In this document: positions 1 to 8,513 of the stretch, one piece after another | Layout: the number at the start of each line of letters is the position of its first letter | How positions within the stretch are numbered: position 1 is the stretch's first letter | Source of the DNA: Variovorax paradoxus | Lineage (GTDB): Bacteria > Pseudomonadota > Gammaproteobacteria > Burkholderiales > Burkholderiaceae_C | Length of the DNA stretch: 64,000 nt | Assembly: GCF_000834655.1 (NCBI RefSeq) | Contig: NZ_JXQQ01000032.1 | Location: forward strand, 1-64,000 | Reading direction: 5' to 3' | The notes under the pieces: generated by a model | The model's database searches: none | Seen by the model: the letters and a program-made list of their open reading frames with translations, nothing else | Told to the model about the DNA's origin: nothing | Program-made: the position numbers and the translations under genes

Positions 1-197
1 CTGACGCTGCCGATGTAGGTCGGCGATCCGAAGACGATGGCATCGGCCGAGGCCAGCTGCTCCCAGCCGCCGGCCGGGAGGTTGCCCGCCTCGTCGACCC
101 GCAGGAGCTGTGCTCCGGCCGAGGATGCGATCGCCTCGGCGACCTTCTGGGTGTGGCCGAAGCCGCTGTAGTAAACGACGACGATATTCTTCGACAT
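1..197 (-). CDS. Flavodoxin-like NAD(P)H:quinone oxidoreductase, partial
   Basis: Only the N-terminal 65 or so residues are in the window; the rest runs off the left edge. The protein opens MSKNIVVVYYSGFGHTQ, a beta strand followed by the FMN-phosphate loop of flavodoxins. A later segment, VFGSPTYIGSVS, fits the second flavin-contacting loop of WrbA-type quinone reductases. The family reduces quinones by two electrons using NAD(P)H and FMN in the cytoplasm. It could equally be a plain flavodoxin or an NADPH-dependent FMN reductase, because the regions that separate these are missing. It is probably transcribed together with the NTF2-like gene just upstream on the same strand, 53 bp away. Confidence 0.8.
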   Translation of the reverse strand, partial: MSKNIVVVYYSGFGHTQKVAEAIASSAGAQLLRVDEAGNLPAGGWEQLASADAIVFGSPTYIGSV

Positions 198-250
198 GCT
201 GATTCCTTGCTGGGTTGGTGGGTGTTGAAGGGACGGAGAGATAGGGAGCG

Positions 251-676
251 TCAGCGCGCCGGGCTGGCCGATGACTCGGCCGAGGCGACGTTGACGAAGG
301 TCTTGCTGGCGATCAGCCACTGGCCGTCGCGGCGCACCAGCGTGAGGTAGTCGCGGTAGTCGAAGCCGAGCATCAGCTGGCGCGTGCGAACCAATGCGAT
401 GGCCCCGAGCACCTCCACGCCGATGGCCTGCATCCGGAACGGCTCGCCCAGGCCGCGAGGCGATTTGCGGTTCGCAACGCCCTGCACGTACTCGTCGACC
501 GATTTTTCGTAGCGGCTTCCGTCGACGTCCGCGAAGAGCCGGCATTTCGGATCGAAAGTCGATCGAAGCGCCTCGGCATTGCCTGTGTAGATGCTTTGAA
601 AGTACACGTCGACCAGCGCGAAGACGCCTTCGTAGGCATCGCGGCTGCAGGCCATGTCGGATGTTTGCTGTTCCAT
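251..676 (-). CDS. NTF2-like (SnoaL / putative lumazine-binding) protein
   Basis: This encodes a 141-residue cone-fold protein. The pattern is typical of the NTF2-like superfamily: an N-terminal helix (DAYEGVFALVDVYFQSIYTG), then ALRSTFDPKCRLF, and a C-terminal sheet ending in DGQWLIASKTFV, a signature of the lumazine-binding-like branch. The ATG at 676 is chosen because a GGAGA Shine-Dalgarno lies just upstream; a GTG at 814 would add a long unsupported extension. Members are often small enzymes or binding proteins, and the substrate cannot be read from sequence. The flavodoxin-like gene follows on the same strand, so the pair may act together in redox metabolism. Confidence 0.75.
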   Translation of the reverse strand: MEQQTSDMACSRDAYEGVFALVDVYFQSIYTGNAEALRSTFDPKCRLFADVDGSRYEKSVDEYVQGVANRKSPRGLGEPFRMQAIGVEVLGAIALVRTRQLMLGFDYRDYLTLVRRDGQWLIASKTFVNVASAESSASPAR

Positions 677-876
677 GTTCGGTTCTCCAAGAAGTGGGAC
701 AAGTCTTGGAGATCGCGCCGCTGCCGAAAACCCGAATCCGGCACTGAAGGGCCTAGGTCTTCGGACCGATCCTTCGCTAGCGCCATGGCGTGATGGAGAC
801 GCTGCAGACGACACCTACGCTCGATCGAATCGCAGAACACATCCCGTGCTGCGAATCAACCGAAAGGATCAGTCAA

Positions 877-1410
877 ATGGAAGACGACAACACGCTCGTG
901 CAATCGAGCTTTTCAGCCATCATCAACGCGCCGATCGAGAAGGTGGACATCACCGACTGGTGCTTCTCGCTCCCCGAGTTCGAGTATCAGAAGGCCTCGC
1001 CAGCGCACAACGCCTGCGGCACGACCACGACCGAGGACGGCCGCCGGATGTCGATCAATGTCGAGATCCTGGGGGGCAGCGTGATGGTGCAGCACTACGT
1101 CGAGGAGATCGGGCGGCCCGACCACCTTCGGCTCGTGTCGAACTCGGACATCTTCACGCCCACGGGCCGCACCAAGGTGGGCGTGATCTGGGACCTGAGC
1201 GTCAAGAAGATCGATGCCAGGACCTGCGAATTCACCAACACGGTCCACAGTTCGTTCACCCCCGAGCTGCTGACCATGATCGCGCAGCAGGGGATTCCAC
1301 GCGATGTCTTCAAGGCCAATCGCCGGCCCATCTCGGAAGCGCACAACCGCCAGGAAACGCCTTGCTTCGCCGCGAGCATCGAGCGTCACGCGCTCAGCCG
1401 CGCGACCTGA
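877..1410 (+). CDS. SRPBCC-family (START/Bet v 1-like) protein
   Basis: This encodes 177 residues. The start at 877 follows a GAAAGGA ribosome binding site; the frame stays open further upstream but without a good site. The segment FSAIINAPIEKVDITDW resembles the first strand and helix of SRPBCC hydrophobic-ligand proteins, and the C-terminal helix begins FTPELLTMIAQQGIPRDVFKAN. No catalytic residues can be named. The gene ends 26 bp before an isochorismatase-like hydrolase on the same strand, so the two probably form an operon. The family assignment rests on overall pattern rather than a diagnostic motif. Confidence 0.6.
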   Translation: MEDDNTLVQSSFSAIINAPIEKVDITDWCFSLPEFEYQKASPAHNACGTTTTEDGRRMSINVEILGGSVMVQHYVEEIGRPDHLRLVSNSDIFTPTGRTKVGVIWDLSVKKIDARTCEFTNTVHSSFTPELLTMIAQQGIPRDVFKANRRPISEAHNRQETPCFAASIERHALSRAT

Positions 1411-1436
1411 GCAATACCGGAAAGAAGCAAGCGACC

Positions 1437-2072
1437 ATGGAAACGCTCACCTACGAAAAGGAGATCACGGGCTTGCTCATGATCGATCCTTACAACGACT
1501 TCATCTCCGAAGGCGGCAAGATCTGGGACCGCGTCAAGGGCGTTGCGGAGGCCAACGGCTGCATCCCGCACATGCTGCAGGTGCTGGAGGCGGCCCGAAA
1601 GGCGCAGCTTCGCGTCTTCTACGCGATGCACCATCGGTACCGCCCCGGCGACTACGAGACCTGGAAGTACGTCGCGCCGATCCAGCGTGCCGCCTGGCGG
1701 CGCAGGAGCTTCGAATTCGGCACATGGGGCGGCGAGATCCGCAACGAGTTCGCGCCGCTGCCCGGCGAAATCGTGGCGCAGGAGCATTGGTGCTCGAGCG
1801 GCTTCGCCAACACCGACCTGGAGTTGCAGCTGAACAAGCACGGCATCCACAAGCTCATCGTCGTCGGCATGGTGGCCCACACCTGCGTGGAGGCGACGGT
1901 GCGCTACGCCGCGGAGAACGGCTACGAGGTGACGGTGGTGAGGGACGCGACCGCCAGCTACACCGACGAGCAGATGCACGCCGCGCTCGAGGTCAACATG
2001 CCCAACTACGCGAGCGCCATCGTGACCACCGAGCAGATCGTCGCGTCGATCTCTTCGCTGCAGTCGGCCTAG
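1437..2072 (+). CDS. Isochorismatase-like cysteine hydrolase
   Basis: This encodes a 211-residue single-domain hydrolase. The first strand carries the catalytic aspartate (LLMIDPYNDF), and the nucleophilic cysteine sits in GMVAHTCVEATVRYA, the usual family motif. The lysine of the Asp-Lys-Cys triad is not obvious: where it is expected the sequence reads VAQEHWCSSGFANTDL. Relatives hydrolyse C-N bonds in small amides (nicotinamide, biuret, carbamoyl compounds) or isochorismate. The substrate here is unknown. The gene follows the SRPBCC gene closely and is closed by a strong hairpin shared with the convergent dps gene. Confidence 0.8.
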   Translation: METLTYEKEITGLLMIDPYNDFISEGGKIWDRVKGVAEANGCIPHMLQVLEAARKAQLRVFYAMHHRYRPGDYETWKYVAPIQRAAWRRRSFEFGTWGGEIRNEFAPLPGEIVAQEHWCSSGFANTDLELQLNKHGIHKLIVVGMVAHTCVEATVRYAAENGYEVTVVRDATASYTDEQMHAALEVNMPNYASAIVTTEQIVASISSLQSA

Positions 2073-2115
2073 GCGGCCAGGCGCGCCCGTCGCTCACGGG
2101 CGCGCCTGACGCCTA
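2070..2115. terminator. Bidirectional hairpin terminator between isochorismatase-like gene and dps
   Basis: CAGGCGCGCCCGT at 2078-2090 pairs perfectly with 2096-2108 around a 5-nt loop. An outer TAGGCG/CGCCTA pair (2070-2075 and 2110-2115) extends the stem. The structure begins at the stop codon of the left gene and lies 12 bp from the end of the convergent dps gene. No long T-run follows, so it may work as a bidirectional or Rho-assisted terminator. Confidence 0.7.
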
Positions 2116-2127
2116 CCCAGGCCAGCC

Positions 2128-2682
2128 TCACGCGCCTTTCTGTTGGGCCGTGAGATGGCGCAGGATGAACCAGCTCTGCAGTTCGTTGCCCCGCACGACC
2201 TGGCCGACGATCAGGTCGTTGGTGCCTTCGTCGCCGGCCGCCGCGGCCTCGCGCGACAGCGGACGGGCTTCGAGCAGGATGAATTCATGCGCATCGACCA
2301 GCCGGCGCAACTGGTCGACGGTGCCCTCGATGCCGCTCGGCGCCCGCGCCAGGCGGGTCTCCTCGACGACGTCGTGCGCGAGCGCACGCGCCACGCCGCC
2401 CAGCGCCTGGATCCGTTCGGCAATGGCATCCATCGTCGCCTCCTGCTCGGCGCTGTGCTTGTCGTAGAGCAGGTGCAGTTCATAGAAGCTCGGGCCGGAC
2501 GCCTGCCAATGCGCCTTCTTGTACAGGTCGCGCAGGGCGGTGGTGTGGGCGAGCAGGCGGTTCAGGGCGGCGACGCTGCGATGGCGCACCTCGTCGGCCA
2601 GTCCCAGGCGCACCGGGACGAGGGTTCCGAAGGCTTGCAGGGTCGGCGCGCGTTCGGGCTGGGACTGTGGGTTGTTTTGCAT
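2128..2682 (-). CDS. dps: Dps-family DNA-binding ferritin-like protein
   Basis: This encodes 184 residues. It has the Dps ferroxidase signature: HWQASGPSFYELHLLYDKH followed by DAIAERIQALGG, in the spacing of the two-subunit iron site. Dps dodecamers oxidise Fe(II) with peroxide, store the ferric core and protect DNA during stress. The N-terminal stretch (residues 1-20, MQNNPQSQPERAPTLQ) is short and not notably lysine-rich, so DNA binding need not be strong. The start at 2682 follows a purine-rich stretch on the minus strand. The gene is monocistronic and convergent with the preceding operon. Nearby methionine sulfoxide reductases fit an oxidative-stress setting. Confidence 0.9.
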   Translation of the reverse strand: MQNNPQSQPERAPTLQAFGTLVPVRLGLADEVRHRSVAALNRLLAHTTALRDLYKKAHWQASGPSFYELHLLYDKHSAEQEATMDAIAERIQALGGVARALAHDVVEETRLARAPSGIEGTVDQLRRLVDAHEFILLEARPLSREAAAAGDEGTNDLIVGQVVRGNELQSWFILRHLTAQQKGA

Positions 2683-2852
2683 GGTGCGGCAGTGAGTGGA
2701 GGTAAAGGAAAGAGGGGGAAATCCATTGTTCGCAGCCGCAGCGAGCACGGCATCCGGCGTTCGGTGGAGGAGCCCCTGTCGCTTTCGGCGGATGTGTCGC
2801 GGGCTGGGCCGCCGGATGCTGGCGGCATGCACCGCAACCACCGTCCCGACCC

Positions 2853-3308
2853 ATGCGCAGGCACGCCGTGAACTCCGACAACGTGGCACATGCCATCCAG
2901 CTGGCCCTCGCGCCGGTCTTTCTGCTGACCGGCATCGGCGCGATCCTCAACGTCATGGCGGCGCGCCTGGCCCGCATCATCGACCGGGGACGGCAGCTCA
3001 CCGAAGGCCCGATTGCGCACCAGCCTCAATACGGCGACGCGGTGCATGCCGAGCTTCTGAGCCTGGAGTGCCGGCGGCACCTGGCCAGCTCGGCCATCAC
3101 CGCCATCACGCTGGCCGCATTGCTCGTGTGCACGGTGATCGCGGCGCTGTTCCTCGAGGTGCTGCTGCAGATCGCGCTCAGCTGGGTGCTGAGCATCGTC
3201 TTCATGTCCGCCACGATGGCGCTGGTGGTAGGCCTTGCGCTCTTTCTTCGCGAGGTGCATCTGGCGACCCGCACGGTGCGCATCCCGGTCCCGCAGCGCG
3301 GGATGTAG
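2853..3308 (+). CDS. DUF2721 family membrane protein
   Basis: Up to 151 residues. It contains IQLALAPVFLLTGIGAILNV followed by a basic segment (ARLARIIDRGRQL), typical of DUF2721. Two hydrophobic segments lie near the middle (SSAITAITLAALLVCTVIAA and a second around VLSIVFMSATMALVV), giving about three membrane spans. Its function is not established in the family. The true start may be the GTG at 2868, because homologues usually begin MNSxxVAxxIQLA and the upstream ATG at 2853 has no clear ribosome binding site. It is divergent from dps. Confidence 0.75.
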   Translation: MRRHAVNSDNVAHAIQLALAPVFLLTGIGAILNVMAARLARIIDRGRQLTEGPIAHQPQYGDAVHAELLSLECRRHLASSAITAITLAALLVCTVIAALFLEVLLQIALSWVLSIVFMSATMALVVGLALFLREVHLATRTVRIPVPQRGM

Positions 3309-3449
3309 GCGTTCGATGCCCGGGAGCGCTTCGTGCGGCGGCACGCCATCTTTCAAGCAGGTGCAGGTACGCGTGCACCGTGGAGCGCTTCCGCCCGAGG
3401 GCCGGAGCGATGTTGCAAATGCCGCCGCAGCCGGCGGCTCAAGGAGGCC

Positions 3450-4853
3450 ATGAAGATGACCCGAGAATTCGATGTGGTGTGCCTGGGCGCCGGTGTCGCC
3501 GGCGAGGCGATCGCGGCCGGCCTTCGCGGCAGCGGCCTGACGCTCGCGGTGGTCGAGCGGGAGCTGGTCGGGGGCGAATGCCCGTATTGGGGATGCATTC
3601 CTTCCAAGACCTTTCTTCGTTCGGGCGAAACCCTGAGCGAGGCCGACCGGGCGCGCCGCCTCGCGGCCTCTCGCGTCGACTGGACCGTCGATGCGCACAA
3701 GGTCCGCGAGCGCGTGCTCTGGATGGCGCGCAATCTCGACGACACCCGGCCTGCCGCGGCGCTCGAGGCGACCGGTGCGACATTGCTGCGAGGGGAGGGG
3801 CGGCTCGCGGACCTGCGCACGGTAACGATCGGCGCGGAGCGCCTGGTCGCCAGGCGCGCGGTGGTCGTTGCCAACGGTGGCACCGCGGCCATCCCGTCGA
3901 TACCAGGCCTGGACACGGTCGAATACTGGACCCATCGCCAGGCCGCGCTCTTGAACGAGCTGCCCGATTCGCTGGCCATCCTCGGCGGCGGACCCATCGG
4001 CATCGAGCTCGCCCAGGCCTACGCGCGCCTGGGCTGCAAGGTGACGGTGATCGAGGCCGGCGCCGCGTTCCTCGGCCACGAGGAACCGGAAGCCGGCCAG
4101 GCGCTGCGGCCGCACCTGGAGGCCGACGGAATACAGGTGATGGTCGGCGACCCCTGCGTGGCGGTCGAGGCGCAGTCGCGCGCGGCGTTCGGCCGGCCTC
4201 CCGGGCATGTCGCGGCTGCAGTCGTGCACCTGAAGTCGGGCGCGTCGGTGCTGGCCGATCGCCTGCTGGTGGCCACGGGACGAAGGGCCAACTCCGAGGC
4301 GTGGCGGCACGCGGGCCTGGCGCAGACGCAGCGAGGATGGCTGCAGGTGGACCCCGCGACGCTGGAGGCCCGGCCCGGTGTGTTCGGCGCGGGCGATGTC
4401 ACGGGACTCGGCGGCTTCACCCATCTGGCCCACTACCACGGACAGATCGTGGCGCGCCGGCTGCTGGGCGTGGACGCCAGGGCGGACCACTCGGCAGTTC
4501 CCCGCGTGACGTTCACCGATCCCGAGGTCGCGTCGATCGGGCTTTCGGAAGCCGCGGCGCGTGCGCAGGGCATCGATGTGGTGACCGCGCACGCCGACCC
4601 GGGCGAGACCGCGCGAGGCTACATCCATGACTTTCGCGGCGGCATGCTCAAGCTGGTCGGCGATCGCTCGCGCGGCGTGCTCGTCGGCGCGACGTGGGTC
4701 AGCCCGCGTGCCGGCGAAGGCATCGGCGAACTGGTGCTCGCGATCAAGCTGGGCATTCCGCTGAAGGCGCTCGCCGACGTGATCCATCCCTTTCCGGCCT
4801 TCAACCGGGTGCTGGGCGAAAGCCTCGGCGAACTCGCCTCCAAGGTGATCTGA
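3450..4853 (+). CDS. Mercuric-reductase-like pyridine nucleotide-disulfide oxidoreductase
   Basis: This is a 467-residue class I flavoprotein disulfide reductase. An FAD-binding GxGxAG motif (CLGAGVAGEAIAAGL) is at the N terminus. The redox-active pair lies in GECPYWGCIPSK near residue 45. The second nucleotide-binding site is LAILGGGPIGIELAQAYARLG, and the second FAD motif ends VFGAGDVTG. The C-terminal dimerisation domain ends HPFPAFNRV, not the HPHPT motif of classical family members, so the reductant acceptor is uncertain. A perfect AAGGAGG Shine-Dalgarno at 3441-3447 fixes the start. It lacks the N-terminal heavy-metal domain and merR/merT neighbours of a mer operon. The next gene starts immediately at its stop codon. 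Confidence 0.85.
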   Translation: MKMTREFDVVCLGAGVAGEAIAAGLRGSGLTLAVVERELVGGECPYWGCIPSKTFLRSGETLSEADRARRLAASRVDWTVDAHKVRERVLWMARNLDDTRPAAALEATGATLLRGEGRLADLRTVTIGAERLVARRAVVVANGGTAAIPSIPGLDTVEYWTHRQAALLNELPDSLAILGGGPIGIELAQAYARLGCKVTVIEAGAAFLGHEEPEAGQALRPHLEADGIQVMVGDPCVAVEAQSRAAFGRPPGHVAAAVVHLKSGASVLADRLLVATGRRANSEAWRHAGLAQTQRGWLQVDPATLEARPGVFGAGDVTGLGGFTHLAHYHGQIVARRLLGVDARADHSAVPRVTFTDPEVASIGLSEAAARAQGIDVVTAHADPGETARGYIHDFRGGMLKLVGDRSRGVLVGATWVSPRAGEGIGELVLAIKLGIPLKALADVIHPFPAFNRVLGESLGELASKVI

Positions 4854-5870
4854 ATGCCGCAGAACGCCCACATCGACCTGTCCGCCCACGCCGCCTTCGC
4901 CCGGTGCTTTGCGCCCGCGGCACTGACGGTCGGACTGATCCTTCCGCTGGAGACGCATCCCTTTCGCGCCGCACCGACGATGAAGGACCATCTGGCGATG
5001 GCGCAGACCGCGGAGGCCCTGGGCTTCGCGTCGCTATGGATGCGCGACATCCCGTTCTACGACCCGGACTACGGCGACGTCGGCCAGATCTTCGAGCCGC
5101 TCACGTACATCGCCTGGCTGGCAGCGCACACGACGTCGATCGCCCTCGGAACGGCCGGCATCGTGCTCCCGCTGCGAGAGCCGCTCTTGCTGGCCAAGCA
5201 GGTCACCACCATCGACCAGTTGAGCCGTGGCCGCATGCTGCTGGGCCTGTCGTCCGGGGACCGCCCCTCGGACTATCCGCTGTTCGGCATCGACATGAAG
5301 ACGCGGGGAGAGCGATTGCGCGACGCCTTCTCGGTGTATCGCGCGGTCAGCGAGCAATGCTTTCCGGTGTTCGACTCGGCGCGCTTCGGCCATGCCGAGG
5401 GCGGACTGGACCTGGTGCCCAAGCCGCCCGCGGGCCGCACACCCGCCATCGCGGTCGGCAAGGCCCAGCAGAGCGTCGCGTGGATCGCGGCGAACATGGA
5501 TGGCTTCATCTCGACGATTCCGCTGCGGCCGGACCTTCGGGCCGTGGTGGACGAATGGCATGCGCAGACAGCGGCCGCCGGGCAGGCCGCGTTCAAGCCC
5601 TTGGGCATCGGCGGTTTCGTGGACCTGGTGGAAGACCGCGCCCATCCGCTGGTGCGCATCCAGGGCGGCATTCGCGTGGGCAGCGGCGCACTGTCTGACT
5701 ACCTGCAGGCGGCGAAAGAGGCGGGTATCTCGCACCTGGCCATGAACCCCAAGGTCAGCCGCAGGCCCTACATCGAGCTGATGCAGGAGCTGGCGTCGGA
5801 AGTGCTCCCCTTGTTTCCGACGCCGGGCGCGAGCGTTGCGGCAGACGTGCTGGCGGTGGCCGGCGATTGA
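4854..5870 (+). CDS. Luciferase-like (LLM class) flavin-dependent oxidoreductase
   Basis: This is a 338-residue TIM-barrel protein of the bacterial luciferase family. Typical blocks are AEALGFASLWMRDIPFYDP, TTSIALGTAGIVLPLREPLLLAKQ and LSRGRMLLGLSSGDRPSDY. Members use reduced flavin (FMNH2 or F420) for oxygenation or hydride transfer. The start codon directly follows the stop codon of the flavoprotein reductase gene (TGA then ATG, no gap), so the two are translationally coupled. The flavoprotein might supply reducing equivalents, but that is inference. Confidence 0.85.
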   Translation: MPQNAHIDLSAHAAFARCFAPAALTVGLILPLETHPFRAAPTMKDHLAMAQTAEALGFASLWMRDIPFYDPDYGDVGQIFEPLTYIAWLAAHTTSIALGTAGIVLPLREPLLLAKQVTTIDQLSRGRMLLGLSSGDRPSDYPLFGIDMKTRGERLRDAFSVYRAVSEQCFPVFDSARFGHAEGGLDLVPKPPAGRTPAIAVGKAQQSVAWIAANMDGFISTIPLRPDLRAVVDEWHAQTAAAGQAAFKPLGIGGFVDLVEDRAHPLVRIQGGIRVGSGALSDYLQAAKEAGISHLAMNPKVSRRPYIELMQELASEVLPLFPTPGASVAADVLAVAGD

Positions 5871-5889
5871 GCCCGCCGGCCACTTCGCC

Positions 5890-6567
5890 TCACGCCAGGA
5901 GCTTGCGCAGCGCGTGTGCCGTCGGCGTCGAGGAGGCGGGGTTCTGTCCGGTGATCAGGTGGCCGTCGGTGATGGCGAACGGCTGCCAGTTGTCCAGCTT
6001 CTCGTAGCGCCCGCCCAGCCGCTTGAGCTCGTCCTCGACGAGAAAGGGCACCACCTTGGTGAGCTGCACTTCTTCTTCCTCGGTGTTGGTGAACCCCGTG
6101 ACGCGCTTGCCCTTGACGAGCGGCTCGCCCTTGTACTTGACGTGGCGCAGCACGCCCGGTGCGTGGCACACGGCCGCCACCGGCTTGCCGGCGTTGTAGA
6201 AGGATTCGATGAGTGCGATCGACACCGGGTCTTCCGCCAGGTCCCACATCGGCCCGTGACCGCCCGAATAGAAGATGGCGTCGAAATCCTCGGCCTTCAT
6301 GTCCGAGAGCTTGACCGTGGAGGCCAGCACGGCCTGGGTGGCCGCGTCGCCCTTGAAGCGCGTCATGGTGTCCGTCTGGCTCGCCGGCTCGTCGCTCTTG
6401 GGGTCAATCGGCGGCTGTCCGCCCTTCGGGGACGCCACGGTGATCGTCTCGCCCGCGTCGTGAAAGATGTAGTAGGGCGCCGTGAACTCCTCGAGCCAGA
6501 AGCCGGTCGGGCGCCCGGTGCTGCCAAGGATGTTGTGAGATGTCAGAACCAACAGAATCTTGCTCAT
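5890..6567 (-). CDS. DJ-1/PfpI superfamily (type 1 glutamine amidotransferase-like) protein
   Basis: This encodes 225 residues. The nucleophile elbow cysteine is in PVAAVCHAPGVL, and an upstream YSGGHGPMWDL loop carries the preceding conserved region, as in Hsp31/YhbO-type class I glutamine amidotransferase-like proteins. The N terminus, MSKILLVLTSHNILGSTGRPTG, and WLEEFTAPYYIF match the branch that includes Hsp31-like chaperone/glyoxalase III enzymes. Those act on methylglyoxal or glycated proteins. It is convergent with the LLM oxidoreductase gene 20 bp away. Confidence 0.85.
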   Translation of the reverse strand: MSKILLVLTSHNILGSTGRPTGFWLEEFTAPYYIFHDAGETITVASPKGGQPPIDPKSDEPASQTDTMTRFKGDAATQAVLASTVKLSDMKAEDFDAIFYSGGHGPMWDLAEDPVSIALIESFYNAGKPVAAVCHAPGVLRHVKYKGEPLVKGKRVTGFTNTEEEEVQLTKVVPFLVEDELKRLGGRYEKLDNWQPFAITDGHLITGQNPASSTPTAHALRKLLA

Positions 6568-6828
6568 GTGAATGGCCTCGGTAAGTGGCTGCAGGTGGAA
6601 GATGCCGGCGGTAGAAAAAGGCCGCGCAGATTGCGCCCGGCCGACCGCTCATCGAAGTCTATTTTTCGGGGGTGCGCGATGAATCAGGTTGAAGTCGCAG
6701 CCGGGCATCGGTCCGATGGCACAGCCTCGCGTCCTCACGCCCGGCGATGACACGCTTGCGATTTGCCCGAAGATCCCAATATCTTCGACTCACGCCGACC
6801 CAAGCGGTCCTTCACAGGAGAAAGCTGC

Positions 6829-7278
6829 ATGCCCGACTACCGAAAGACACCCGAAGCCGTTGCCGCATTGACGAGAGAGCAATTCCTCGTGACGCAGCAA
6901 AGCGCAACCGAACGCCCCGGAACCGGCGAATACCTGGAGAACAAGGAGCCGGGCATCTACGTCGACATCGTCTCCGGCGAGCCGTTGTTCGCATCGTCCG
7001 ACAAGTACGAGTCGGGCTGCGGATGGCCCAGCTTCACCAAGCCCATCGAGCCGGCCCACGTGAACGAACTGCGCGACACCACGCATGGCATGGTGCGCAC
7101 CGAAGTGCGCTCCACGCATGGCGACAGCCACCTGGGCCACGTGTTTCCCGACGGCCCCGCGGACCGCGGGGGCCTGCGCTACTGCATCAACTCCGCCTCC
7201 TTGCGCTTCATCCATCGCGACGACATGGCCGCCGAGGGCTATGGCGCGTATCTTGACCAGGTGGAGGACGTTCGATGA
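6829..7278 (+). CDS. msrB: Peptide methionine-R-sulfoxide reductase MsrB
   Basis: This encodes 149 residues. [18 protein letters not shown] and the catalytic [11 protein letters not shown] motif identify MsrB, which reduces methionine-R-sulfoxide in proteins using thioredoxin. The two CxxC pairs that hold structural zinc in many MsrBs are missing (YVDIVSGEP and THGDSHLG occupy those places), so this is a zinc-free form. The start at 6829 follows a CAGGAGAAA ribosome binding site; an in-frame ATG at 6763 lacks one. The last codon overlaps the start of msrA by 4 bp. Confidence 0.93.
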   Translation: MPDYRKTPEAVAALTREQFLVTQQSATERPGTGEYLENKEPGIYVDIVSGEPLFASSDKYESGCGWPSFTKPIEPAHVNELRDTTHGMVRTEVRSTHGDSHLGHVFPDGPADRGGLRYCINSASLRFIHRDDMAAEGYGAYLDQVEDVR

Positions 7279-7793
7279 ATCACGAAAAAGCCATTCTTGC
7301 CGGCGGTTGCTTCTGGGGCATGCAAGACCTGATCCGTCGATTCGACGGCGTGGTTTCCACGCGCGTGGGTTACTCGGGCGGTGACGTCGCCAATGCCACC
7401 TACCGGCGGCACGGCACGCACGCCGAAGCCATCGAGATCGTGTTCGACCCCGAGCAGATCAGCTACCGCAAACTGCTGGAGTTCTTCTTCCAGATCCACG
7501 ACCCCACGACGGCAAACCGCCAGGGCAACGACGTGGGGCTCAGCTACCGCTCGGCCATCTTCTACACGAGCGAGGCGCAAAAGCGCGTGGCCGAAGACAC
7601 GATCGCCGACGTGAACGCTTCGGGCCTGTGGCCGGGCAAGGTCGTCACCGAGGTCGCTGCGGCAGGTCCCTTCTGGGAAGCCGAGCCCGAGCACCAGGAC
7701 TACCTGGAGCGCATTCCGAACGGCTACACCTGCCACTTCGTGCGACCCGACTGGAAGCTCCCCGTGCGCGCGGGCTCGGCGCAATCGACGTAG
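7275..7793 (+). CDS. msrA: Peptide methionine-S-sulfoxide reductase MsrA
   Basis: This encodes 172 residues. The GGCFWG catalytic motif is at residues 10-15, followed by VGYSGG and [18 protein letters not shown], all hallmarks of MsrA, which reduces methionine-S-sulfoxide. The start codon overlaps the msrB stop (ATGA), so both epimer-specific enzymes come from one coupled message. A C-terminal cysteine (NGYTCHF) could recycle the catalytic residue. Confidence 0.95.
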   Translation: MNHEKAILAGGCFWGMQDLIRRFDGVVSTRVGYSGGDVANATYRRHGTHAEAIEIVFDPEQISYRKLLEFFFQIHDPTTANRQGNDVGLSYRSAIFYTSEAQKRVAEDTIADVNASGLWPGKVVTEVAAAGPFWEAEPEHQDYLERIPNGYTCHFVRPDWKLPVRAGSAQST

Positions 7794-7817
7794 AAGCCCG
7801 GGGGAGCGTCCGGCCGA

Positions 7818-8513
7818 TCAGGCGAACTGGCGCCCCGCCTCGATCGCGCGCGGCCGCGACGCAAACGTCGCCATGTGAGCGGGCCTGAACTCGTCCACCA
7901 GGCCGCGGCTCAATGCAATACCGGCTGCCTGTGTGCGCGAGGTCGCACCGAGCTTGGTCATGATCGCGCGCATGTGCGACTTGACCGTCCCCAGCTCGAT
8001 GGTGAGTTGCCTGGCGATGACCTTGTTGGACTGACCCGTGATGACCAACTGCAGGACCTCATGCTCGCGCGTCGTCAGCGCGTCGCCGGCAAGGCTTTCG
8101 GCAATGCGCTCGGCCACCACCGGGCACAGGCACCTGGCGCCGCGGCCCACCTTGCGCACGCCGTCGACGAACTCGTCCAGCGTGCCGCCCAGCAGGAGGT
8201 AGCCGTGGATGCCGGCCTGGATGGCGCGCCGGATGTCCGCCTCGCGATCGTTGGCGGTCACGGCCAGGATCCGCGCGTCGGCGAGGCCGCCCTGTGCCTT
8301 GCGCGTGCCGGGGTCGGACAGTTGCATCGCGTTGTCGTAGTCCGTGACCACCACGTCGATGGTCGGCTCGCCGTTCGGCGACCGGTCGCTCGCTTCGTGC
8401 ACTGAAATATCCTGGCTCGCATTCGCGCGCAGCGCGGCCAGCAAGCCGGCACGCACGATGGGATCGGGATGCCTGACCAGAACGTTCAGACGAGGGGGCG
8501 GGCAGTGGTTCAT
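7818..8513 (-). CDS. NarL/LuxR-type response regulator with degenerate receiver
   Basis: This encodes 231 residues. The receiver domain (about 1-135) keeps the phosphoacceptor region VVVTDYDN, but the conserved lysine is lost: the usual YLLK reads GYLLLGGT. The first acidic pair is reduced to RHPDP. The C-terminal LuxR helix-turn-helix is intact: LTTREHEVLQLVITGQSNKVIARQL, then GTVKSHMRAIMTKL. It may therefore act without normal phosphorylation. Its start overlaps the stop of the upstream alpha/beta hydrolase gene (ATGA), so both come from one transcript starting next to inverted-repeat element A. No partner kinase lies beside it. Confidence 0.85.
   Translation of the reverse strand: MNHCPPPRLNVLVRHPDPIVRAGLLAALRANASQDISVHEASDRSPNGEPTIDVVVTDYDNAMQLSDPGTRKAQGGLADARILAVTANDREADIRRAIQAGIHGYLLLGGTLDEFVDGVRKVGRGARCLCPVVAERIAESLAGDALTTREHEVLQLVITGQSNKVIARQLTIELGTVKSHMRAIMTKLGATSRTQAAGIALSRGLVDEFRPAHMATFASRPRAIEAGRQFA

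Noticed and set aside
654..2072. 472-residue frame joining the SRPBCC region and the isochorismatase-like gene
   Set aside because: The first 261 residues are out of frame with the SRPBCC gene and show no motif. The hydrolase has its own start at 1437.
6679..6750. 23-codon open frame upstream of msrB
   Set aside because: No ribosome binding site, no conservation cue and no overlap with a neighbour.
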